From an uncultured Candidatus Melainabacteria bacterium (GTDB lineage Bacteria > Cyanobacteriota > Vampirovibrionia > Gastranaerophilales > Gastranaerophilaceae): DNA of 5,849 nucleotides. Positions 1 to 5,618 of the stretch are shown here, piece after piece. The notes under the pieces were generated by a model, which made no database searches, was not told the DNA's origin, and worked only from the letters and a program-made list of their open reading frames with translations. Location: the NCBI GenBank assembly GCA_934754855.1, contig CAKVJR010000109.1, positions 1-5,849 on the forward strand. The letters run 5' to 3'. Both the position numbers and the translations under genes were made by a program. How positions within the stretch are numbered: position 1 is the stretch's first letter; each line of letters opens with the position of its first letter.

Positions 1-1426
1 TTGCAACACCGCCAATCATACATTTAACAGGAACGCCTGCGTTCATCAATGCCATTGAAGAACCGCAAGTTGAACCCATTGATGTAGAACCGTTTGATTC
101 CAATACGTCTGAAGTAACTCTGATTGTATAACCAAATTCATCTTCTGACGGAAGTGCAGGAATGTTTGCACGTTCTGCAAGGTTTCCGTGACCGATCTCA
201 CGACGTCCGGGTCCTCTGAGCGGTTTTACTTCGCCAACCGAGAAGCCGGGGAAAATGTATTTGTGCATAAATTTCTTAGTTGTTTGAGGATCGACACCAT
301 CAAGTTCTTGAGCCATTCCGGGACCAGCCAATGTAACGGCTGACAAGATTTGAGTTTGACCTCTCGTGAAGACTGCTGAACCGTGTGCTCTGGGAAGAAC
401 ACCAACTTCACACCAGATAGGACGAACATCTTCAACGTGTCTGCCGTCTGCTCTGACACCTTCGTTAACAATCATTGCTCTCATAATTCTCTTTTCGAGA
501 TATTTGAATTCTTCTGCAACGAAGTCGATACCTGTTTCGTTCATCATTTTCTTGATGGGGTGTTCATCATCAAGGTTGTCGAAGTATTCACGAGCCTTAG
601 TTTTTGTTTCTTCAAGTTTTTGTTTTCTGTATTCTCTGTCGAAGTTGTGGTATGCATCATAAACTGCATCGTAGCACATTTCTTCGAGAACTTTTTTGAT
701 TTCAGATGTATCGTTCGGGTTAACAAATTCATGTCTTTCAATGCCGCAATCTGCTGCGAAAGCCATTTGAGCATCACATTGAACAGCGATTTCTTTTTGT
801 GCAAATTCAACTGCTGCCATAATGTCGTCTTCCGTAACGAAGTCACAACCTGCTTCAACCATGATGATTGAATCTTTAGTACCGGCAATGACAATGTTCA
901 TATCTGAATGTTCGCATTCCGAATAAGTCGGGTTTGCAACCATTTGACCGTTAATTCTGCCAACTCTTACTGCACCGACAGGTCCTTCAAACGGAACACC
1001 TGCGAGCATTAACGCTGATGATGCACCTAAAATAGCCAATACATCAGGTTGGTTTTCTTGGTCTGATGAGAACAATTGTGCAACGATTTGAACATCGTTT
1101 CTGTATCCTTTTGGGAACAAAGGTCTGATAGGTCTGTCGATTAATCTTGATGCCAAGATAGCCTTATCTGACGCTTTTCCTTCACTTCTGTTGTAACCGC
1201 CGGGGATTTTACCGATAGCGGACATTCTTTCTTCATAATCGATTAAGAGCGGGAAAAAGTCTATACCAACTCTCGGTTCAGGGCTTACTGCCGCATGAAC
1301 AAATAACATTGTGTCGCCACATCTTACCGTAACTGATGAAGCAGCAGATTTTGCATACTTACCTGTTTCAATTACGACCGTTTTGCCGCCAATGGCAAAT
1401 TCGGTTTTTTTGACTTCATTAATCAT
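1..1426 (-). CDS. pnp: Polynucleotide phosphorylase (PNPase), N-terminal 475 residues, cut by window edge
   Basis: PNPase degrades RNA 3'-to-5' by phosphorolysis, releasing nucleoside diphosphates; it acts in the cytosol as a trimer, often with the degradosome. Reading from the ATG at 1426 gives 475 open codons running off the left edge. The first RNase PH-like domain is clear: GGKTVVIETGKYAKSAA near residues 13-29, FFPLLIDYEERMSAIGKIPGG near 57-77, and SRLIDRPIRPLFPKG at about residues 93-107. An all-helical middle region follows (about 240-330). The second RNase PH domain starts near VNEGVRADGR and includes RGQTQ and the phosphate-binding SNGSTSMGS motif at 444-452. The catalytic Asp equivalent to E. 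coli Asp492, the KH domain and the S1 domain lie outside the window (family length about 700-720). Transcribed divergently from rsgA. Odd point: the RNA-binding FFRR-type loop reads YNRS (78-81). Confidence 0.97.
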   Translation of the reverse strand, partial: MINEVKKTEFAIGGKTVVIETGKYAKSAASSVTVRCGDTMLFVHAAVSPEPRVGIDFFPLLIDYEERMSAIGKIPGGYNRSEGKASDKAILASRLIDRPIRPLFPKGYRNDVQIVAQLFSSDQENQPDVLAILGASSALMLAGVPFEGPVGAVRVGRINGQMVANPTYSECEHSDMNIVIAGTKDSIIMVEAGCDFVTEDDIMAAVEFAQKEIAVQCDAQMAFAADCGIERHEFVNPNDTSEIKKVLEEMCYDAVYDAYHNFDREYRKQKLEETKTKAREYFDNLDDEHPIKKMMNETGIDFVAEEFKYLEKRIMRAMIVNEGVRADGRHVEDVRPIWCEVGVLPRAHGSAVFTRGQTQILSAVTLAGPGMAQELDGVDPQTTKKFMHKYIFPGFSVGEVKPLRGPGRREIGHGNLAERANIPALPSEDEFGYTIRVTSDVLESNGSTSMGSTCGSSMALMNAGVPVKCMIGGVA

Positions 1427-1431
1427 GGTCG

Positions 1432-1450
1432 TTTTCTTTCTTTCTTTTTT
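1432..1450 (-). promoter_or_regulatory. Purine-only tract upstream of pnp, likely ribosome-binding region without canonical Shine-Dalgarno
   Basis: On the pnp strand the bases just upstream of the start are an uninterrupted A/G run with three GAAA units, ending about 5 bases before the ATG. There is no GGAGG-like core. An A-rich purine tract can recruit ribosomes through weak anti-SD pairing or protein S1, so this is the probable initiation signal. The choice of the ATG at 1426 rests mainly on the fit of the N-terminus to the PNPase family. Confidence 0.4.
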
Positions 1451-1474
1451 ACATGTCCATAACTGTACATATTA

Positions 1475-1480
1475 ATTATA
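1475..1480 (-). promoter_or_regulatory. Candidate -10 box for pnp
   Basis: The minus strand reads TATAAT here, a perfect sigma-70 -10 hexamer. It lies 48 bases upstream of the pnp start and predicts a transcript start near 1468 and a leader of about 42 bases. No good -35 is seen at 16-18 bases (AATACT or ATACTT), and there is no TG extension. Because the region is AT-rich, chance matches are possible. The position in a divergent intergenic region supports it. Confidence 0.55.
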
Positions 1481-1551
1481 TCTGAAACAAAAATAAAAAG
1501 TATTATTTTAATAAGAATTATGTTTTTCTGTTATTTCGTGCGGTTTTATTG

Positions 1552-1557
1552 TAAAAT
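1552..1557 (+). promoter_or_regulatory. Candidate -10 box for rsgA, implying a leaderless transcript
   Basis: TAAAAT ends 6 bases before the rsgA ATG at 1564, so a transcript starting at the usual distance would begin at or next to the A of the start codon. No Shine-Dalgarno sequence precedes the ATG, which fits leaderless initiation. The -35 region is weak (TGTTAT at 17-base spacing). An upstream promoter with a longer leader cannot be excluded. Confidence 0.4.
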
Positions 1558-1563
1558 CAGTAT

Positions 1564-2580
1564 ATGATAGGACATGTTGTAAAAATTATTTCTGATTTTT
1601 ATTATGCGGATACCGAAGTCGGTCTGATTGAGTGCAAACTTCGAGATATTTTAAAGAAGAAGTTTGAATCGGTCATCGTGGGCGATTTTGTTGAATTAGA
1701 GGGAATTACTCCCGATAACAGTCAGGCTTTTATTTCAAAAGTTTTGCCGAGAAAAAATTTCATATCCCGCCCGAAAGTCGCAAATGTTTCAAAAGCGATA
1801 ATTGTTTCCGCAATAAAAAATCCTGATATAGATTTTGAGCAACTGAACAGATATATTGCACTTTGCGAATATCACAAAATCACCCCCGTTCTATGCTTTA
1901 ACAAATGTGACCTAAACAAAGACGAGGAATTGATTACCGAGATAAAAAACATTTACGAACCGTTAGGATATACTTTGTTTTTCACCTCTGCGACCTTGCA
2001 TATCGAAACAGAGCCTTTGAGTAAATTTATGAAAGATAATGTTTGTATTTTATGCGGTGCATCAGGTGTCGGAAAAACAACAATAATCAACTATTTGACC
2101 AACGGCATTTTAAATCTTGCGACAAAAAATGTCAGCCACAAAACAAAACGGGGCGTTCACACGACAAGACATTGCCAAATTTACAAAATTGACGAAAACT
2201 CTTCAATCGTCGATACTCCGGGGTTTTCAAACGTAAAATTTAATTTTCTTCTCCCTGTCGATGTAAAAAAACTTTTCAGAGAAATTAACGAACTTAGCGA
2301 GTGCAAATTCAAAGACTGCATACACATTCACGAAACAGGCTGCAATGTCATTGAAAACATTGATAAAATCGCAAATTCAAGATACGAAAGTTACAAAAAA
2401 TTTGTAGAAGAAGCAAAAGAATTTAAACAAAAAATCAAAGACAAAGGCACAAAAGTCGAAAGTACGTCGAAATTCAATAAGGGCGTTACTATGGCAAAAT
2501 TATCCGAAAACAAACGTGCCGAATCAAGAAGATTAGTTACGCAAAATACAGGCAAAAACGGGGCAAATGCTGATGAATAA
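1564..2580 (+). CDS. rsgA: Ribosome small subunit-dependent GTPase A (RsgA/YjeQ), with basic C-terminal extension
   Basis: RsgA is a cytosolic GTPase that binds the 30S subunit late in its assembly and releases maturation factors such as RbfA on GTP hydrolysis. An OB-fold occupies roughly residues 1-65; the start MIGHVVKII matches the family, which fixes the ATG. The GTPase motifs come in circularly permuted order: G4 NKCD (113-116), G5 TSA (141-143), G1 GASGVGKTT (165-173), the switch region RGVHTTRH (196-203) and G3 DTPG (217-220). The C-terminal zinc knuckle is intact with C247, C252, H254 and C260. At 338 residues it is longer than the usual 290-300. The excess is a Lys/Arg-rich tail (about 294-338) containing an ESRR segment, resembling tails of cyanobacterial RsgA. 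No Shine-Dalgarno precedes the gene, and its 3' end overlaps the prenyl synthase by 14 bases. Confidence 0.96.
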   Translation: MIGHVVKIISDFYYADTEVGLIECKLRDILKKKFESVIVGDFVELEGITPDNSQAFISKVLPRKNFISRPKVANVSKAIIVSAIKNPDIDFEQLNRYIALCEYHKITPVLCFNKCDLNKDEELITEIKNIYEPLGYTLFFTSATLHIETEPLSKFMKDNVCILCGASGVGKTTIINYLTNGILNLATKNVSHKTKRGVHTTRHCQIYKIDENSSIVDTPGFSNVKFNFLLPVDVKKLFREINELSECKFKDCIHIHETGCNVIENIDKIANSRYESYKKFVEEAKEFKQKIKDKGTKVESTSKFNKGVTMAKLSENKRAESRRLVTQNTGKNGANADE

Positions 2581-3463
2581 AATCGAATATAAAAACGAAT
2601 ATAATGAACTGAAAAAAATTGTGGAAGAAAAACTCAATGAGTTTGTTCCCGTCATTTATCCCGAAGAAATTTACAAATCGATGAAATATTCTTTGAATGC
2701 AGGCGGCAAAAGGCTTCGCCCCGTTATGGTACTTGAAACCTGCAAAATGATATCAGGCAGTTATGAAAACGCCATTCCGACAGCATGTGCGATAGAAATG
2801 CTCCATACCCAAAGTTTAATTCACGATGATTTGCCCTGTATGGACAATGATGATTACAGACGTGGAAAACTCACTAACCATAAGGCTTTTTCGGAAAGTA
2901 CGGCAGTTCTTGCGGGCGATGCACTTTTGAGTTTCGCACCAAAATTAATTATCGATAAAACCCCGAAAACCGTTTCTGCCGACAAAATTTTGCAAGTTAT
3001 TCGGGAATTTTGCATAGGTGCAGGTGTCGATGGAATTATCTCGGGACAAATTGTCGATATCGACTCCGAGAATAAAGAAATTTCAAACGAAACGCTCGAT
3101 TTCATTCACGAATACAAAACCGCAAAATTGTTCGTCCTTGCGGTTAAAGCAGGTGCAATAATCGGCGGTGCGACAGAAAAACAAATTAATGCACTCGAAG
3201 AATTTGCAACAAATTACGGGCATGCTTTTCAAATTTACGATGATATTTTAGATGAAATTGCAACTTTGGAAGAGTTGGGCAAAACCCCCGGAAAAGACGC
3301 AAACGCCCATAAGGCAACCTATACATCGCATTTCGGATTAGAAAAAGCGAAACAACAAGTTCACTTCCTTTGTGATAAATGTTGTGCTATACTTAGTGAC
3401 AACGGCTTAAAATCGCAAATTTTGGAAGGCATTTTATCCGATATTGTTGAAAGGGTTTGTTAA
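2567..3463 (+). CDS. ispA: Polyprenyl diphosphate synthase (farnesyl/geranylgeranyl type)
   Basis: This short-chain trans-prenyltransferase condenses isopentenyl diphosphate with an allylic diphosphate to give a C15 or C20 product for quinone, carrier-lipid or carotenoid synthesis in the cytosol. Visible motifs are GGKRLRP (46-52), the first Asp-rich motif DDLPCMD (87-93, the DDxxxxD bacterial/plant type II form) followed by NDDYRRGK, then YKTAKL (183-188), the second Asp-rich motif DDILD (225-229) and GKDANAHKATY (242-252). The 298-residue length is normal. The first Asp-rich region resembles plant/cyanobacterial GGPP synthase (CrtE), but residue 82, five before the first Asp, is Gln instead of Tyr or Met, so product length is uncertain. 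The start lies inside rsgA. A second in-frame ATG at 2573 sits 9 bases after GGGG (2560-2563) and is an equally plausible start. Symbol by family; crtE is the alternative. Confidence 0.92.
   Translation: MLMNKIEYKNEYNELKKIVEEKLNEFVPVIYPEEIYKSMKYSLNAGGKRLRPVMVLETCKMISGSYENAIPTACAIEMLHTQSLIHDDLPCMDNDDYRRGKLTNHKAFSESTAVLAGDALLSFAPKLIIDKTPKTVSADKILQVIREFCIGAGVDGIISGQIVDIDSENKEISNETLDFIHEYKTAKLFVLAVKAGAIIGGATEKQINALEEFATNYGHAFQIYDDILDEIATLEELGKTPGKDANAHKATYTSHFGLEKAKQQVHFLCDKCCAILSDNGLKSQILEGILSDIVERVC
3450..3455 (+). promoter_or_regulatory. Shine-Dalgarno deciding the DUF212 start
   Basis: AAAGGG lies 7 bases before the ATG at 3463, an ideal spacing. A possible TTG start at 3457 is only one base from this motif and is therefore unlikely. 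The ATG overlaps the upstream TAA stop as TAATG, the classic arrangement for translational coupling. Confidence 0.7.
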
Positions 3464-3912
3464 TGTTTTTAAATACGAGTGTTGAAGTTTTATTTACTGC
3501 AATTGAGGCTGCAATTATTGCACAAATATTGAAATTTTTGGGTTATTTGATAACTCATCAATCCATTAACTTCAAAATCCTTACAACGACAGGCGGAATG
3601 CCGAGTTCACACTCAGCAGGTGTCGTATCGCTTGCGACAGTCGTCGGATTGATTTGCGGATTTATTTCCGTTGAATTTGCTATTGCAACAGGATTTGCAA
3701 TGGTTGTAATGTACGACGCAGCAGGTTTAAGACGTGCAGCGGGAAAAACGGCTGCCTGCTTAAACAAAATGATGGAAGAATTTTACGAAGGCAAACCGCT
3801 TGACCCTCAAACAAAATTAAAAGAACTTTTGGGACACACTCCGTTTGAAGTTTTTGTCGGAGCACTTTTGGGTGTCGCAATTGCATTTTTAAACCACTAC
3901 ATTCTTTTTTAG
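3463..3912 (+). CDS. Divergent PAP2 family (DUF212) membrane protein
   Basis: This is a small integral membrane protein of 149 residues, the usual family size. The family is related to PAP2 / vanadium-haloperoxidase phosphatases, which remove phosphate from lipid phosphates or diphosphates; its own substrate is not established. Family hallmarks are GGMPSSHSAG (44-53, equivalent to the PSGH phosphatase motif with a candidate catalytic His50), YDAAGLRRAAG (84-94) and KLKELLGHTP (118-127). Hydrophobic segments near 8-31, 53-68, 70-85 and 129-147 are likely membrane spans. The gene directly follows the prenyl diphosphate synthase with a one-base stop/start overlap. As recalled from cyanobacterial genomes, DUF212 genes often sit beside crtE, which suggests a substrate such as a prenyl (di)phosphate; that link is inference. 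The ATG at 3463 is chosen over TTG at 3457 from the Shine-Dalgarno spacing. Confidence 0.92.
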   Translation: MFLNTSVEVLFTAIEAAIIAQILKFLGYLITHQSINFKILTTTGGMPSSHSAGVVSLATVVGLICGFISVEFAIATGFAMVVMYDAAGLRRAAGKTAACLNKMMEEFYEGKPLDPQTKLKELLGHTPFEVFVGALLGVAIAFLNHYILF

Positions 3913-3915
3913 AAA

Positions 3916-5586
3916 ATGATAACATCAGACTTTAAAATATTTAACCAATTTGACGATTGCATAATCGTCGCAAAATCAACAGAGGAGATAATCTTCCTCA
4001 ACCATTCTGCCGAAAAATTTTTCGGACAGATAAAAAATTTTTACAGAATAAAAAACTATTTTTCAATCGAGCCTTATGGCTATATTCCTGCGGACAGCCG
4101 TAACAGAACAATTATTGACCTTATTTTTGAGTCAAAACAAAATTTTTATACGGTTTGCTCATACCAAGTCACAGCCGATGATTATTACACTTTTCAAATT
4201 TCATCGACAAGAATGGGCGATTATATAATCATCAAATTTACCGACGTTACTCAAAAACTCAGTTACAGAACACTTAACGAGGAATTTGAAAACCTTAAAA
4301 TCAGATATAAAAAACTTGAAGAAAACTCAAATAAAACAGAAAGAATGCGTGAACAGGCACAACAACACGCACTTCAAAATGCCCTTGTCAACAGGGTTTT
4401 CGCCAAAATCAGAACATCAGAAGACATTGAAGATTTGCTCCAATCTGTTTTATACGAAATTCATGAACTTTTAGGAGCATACAAAACCTATTTTGTCCAA
4501 TCGGGGCCGAAATTTTGCACAATAAAACTTGTCAATTCGGAAGAATACGCAAGCGACATCGACAAAAATATAATTTTTGACGAACAAATTATGAAGAGTT
4601 TAAAAGAGTTCAAAATCTTCACGTCCGCTTGCATTACGGAAAGTTTGGACAGCGACTTTTTGCTCAGAAAAGGCACTCACAGAGTTGTTATTCCGATTTC
4701 TGACGGCAAAAAAACCATCGGTGCGATAATTGCTTTGACCGTTCAATCCTCGGTTGTTAAGGCAAATTCAGAACTTTTGCAAATGGTTGCGGAACAACTG
4801 ACAGGTGCCGTCATCAGAACGCTTTTGACGGAAAATATTAAAGAACAAAATTCAAAGTTGAGAAAAACTCTGAAAGAACTTGAGGAAACGCAATTACAAC
4901 TTATCAACTCAGAAAAACTTGCCTCATTGGGTCAACTTGTAGCGGGCGTTGCTCACGAAATCAACACACCGCTCGGCTCGATTAATTCAAACAATGAAAT
5001 GCTAAAGCGAATTATCGAAAAAAACATTGTTGCCGAAAATACAGAGATTATCAAGGATTTAAACGAAATTGACAGCGAAGCGATTAAAAGAATTACAAAT
5101 ATTGTAAAATCGCTCAAAAAGTTTGTAAGACTTGACGAGGCGGAACAACAACCTGCCGATATTAACAAAGAACTTGACCTGACACTCCAACTTATCAATC
5201 ACGAGGTCAAAAACAAAGTTACAATTGTAAAAAATTACTCGGAAGTTCCGATGGTCAATTGTTACGTAAACATGCTTAATCAGGTGTTTATGAACATTTT
5301 GGTGAATGCTTGTCACAGTATTAAAGAAAAGGGCGAAATCGTTATCACAACAGGCGTTGAGGACAATATGCTGAAAGTTTCGATAAAAGATAACGGCTGC
5401 GGCATTCCCGACGATATTAAAAGTAAAATTTTCAACGTAGGGTTTACGACAAAAGGCATCGGAGCGGGAACGGGCTTGGGACTTGCCATTTCTCAAAAAA
5501 TCATCGACAAACATAAAGGCACAATCACATTCACCTCTCAAGAGGGCGTCGGCACTGAATTTGTTGTAAAAATACCCTGTTCGTAA
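3916..5586 (+). CDS. Soluble PAS-GAF sensor histidine kinase, no response regulator in view
   Basis: The product is a 556-residue two-component histidine kinase. In order it shows a PAS-like domain (about 8-113, ending FTDVTQKL), a coiled-coil linker (about 115-155), a GAF-like domain (about 156-303), a second coiled coil (305-333), a HisKA dimerisation domain with phospho-acceptor His347 in AHEINTP, and an HATPase_c domain. In the latter the N box holds N460 and N464, G1 is DNGCGIPDD (492-500), the F box is around VGFTTKG (508-514) and G2 is GAGTGLGL (516-523). No signal peptide or membrane span is visible, so it should sense a cytosolic signal. E348 and T351 after the His match the ExxT pattern of kinases that also dephosphorylate their partner. 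It starts 3 bases after the DUF212 stop with no clear Shine-Dalgarno (only AGAAA), suggesting coupling. Ligand and partner are unknown. Confidence 0.95.
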   Translation: MITSDFKIFNQFDDCIIVAKSTEEIIFLNHSAEKFFGQIKNFYRIKNYFSIEPYGYIPADSRNRTIIDLIFESKQNFYTVCSYQVTADDYYTFQISSTRMGDYIIIKFTDVTQKLSYRTLNEEFENLKIRYKKLEENSNKTERMREQAQQHALQNALVNRVFAKIRTSEDIEDLLQSVLYEIHELLGAYKTYFVQSGPKFCTIKLVNSEEYASDIDKNIIFDEQIMKSLKEFKIFTSACITESLDSDFLLRKGTHRVVIPISDGKKTIGAIIALTVQSSVVKANSELLQMVAEQLTGAVIRTLLTENIKEQNSKLRKTLKELEETQLQLINSEKLASLGQLVAGVAHEINTPLGSINSNNEMLKRIIEKNIVAENTEIIKDLNEIDSEAIKRITNIVKSLKKFVRLDEAEQQPADINKELDLTLQLINHEVKNKVTIVKNYSEVPMVNCYVNMLNQVFMNILVNACHSIKEKGEIVITTGVEDNMLKVSIKDNGCGIPDDIKSKIFNVGFTTKGIGAGTGLGLAISQKIIDKHKGTITFTSQEGVGTEFVVKIPCS

Positions 5587-5591
5587 ATTTG

Positions 5592-5600
5592 TGATATAAT
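5592..5600 (+). promoter_or_regulatory. Extended -10 promoter for hisS
   Basis: TGATATAAT is a perfect extended -10 element (TGn plus TATAAT), starting six bases after the kinase stop codon. It predicts a transcript start near 5607 and a leader of only about 12 bases that begins at the hisS Shine-Dalgarno. No recognisable -35 lies at 16-18 bases (ATACCC), as is usual for extended -10 promoters. Confidence 0.6.
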
Positions 5601-5608
5601 TTTTTCGT

Positions 5609-5613
5609 GAGGT
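5609..5613 (+). promoter_or_regulatory. Shine-Dalgarno for hisS
   Basis: GAGGT ends 5 bases before the ATG at 5619 and is the strongest Shine-Dalgarno match in the window. It fixes the hisS start. Together with the promoter just upstream it leaves almost no 5' leader. Confidence 0.75.
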
Positions 5614-5618
5614 AAATT

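Larger units (their letters stand above)
1427..1563. other. Divergent intergenic region between pnp and rsgA
   Basis: This 137-base, strongly AT-rich spacer separates two divergently transcribed genes and must hold both promoters. Candidate -10 boxes are TATAAT on the minus strand (1475-1480) and TAAAAT on the plus strand (1552-1557). The pnp leader also contains a three-codon reading frame (Met-Asp-Met-stop, minus strand 1460-1449) with no ribosome-binding site. No convincing hairpin, operator palindrome or riboswitch was found. Confidence 0.7.
1564..5586 (+). other. Probable four-gene operon rsgA - prenyl synthase - DUF212 - histidine kinase
   Basis: All four genes run in the same direction with junctions of a 14-base overlap, a 1-base overlap and a 3-base gap. 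There is no room for internal terminators and no hairpin followed by a T run was seen. A single transcript starting near 1564 is therefore the simplest reading. Internal promoters within coding sequence cannot be judged by eye. Read-through into hisS is possible because the 32-base gap after the kinase lacks a terminator hairpin. Confidence 0.7.

Noticed and set aside
383..871. Plus-strand frame of 162 codons and overlapping frames across 226-894
   Set aside because: They lie antisense or out of frame to the clear PNPase reading frame, which has continuous family motifs. The encoded residues (Phe/Cys/Ser-rich) resemble no protein.
1451..1470. Possible inverted repeat (ATGT...ACAT) between pnp promoter and start
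   Set aside because: The arms are only four bases and do not extend inward or outward; expected by chance in AT-rich sequence.
3457..3462. TTG start two codons upstream for the DUF212 protein
   Set aside because: It lies one base from the AAAGGG motif, too close for initiation, while the ATG at 3463 has ideal 7-base spacing.
5059..5541. Minus-strand 160-codon frame opposite the kinase
   Set aside because: It is a shadow of the HisKA/HATPase coding region, with Phe/Asn-rich low-quality composition and no ribosome-binding site.
5600..5605. T run after the kinase as a terminator
   Set aside because: No GC-rich stem precedes it, and the T run is the downstream flank of the hisS -10 box.
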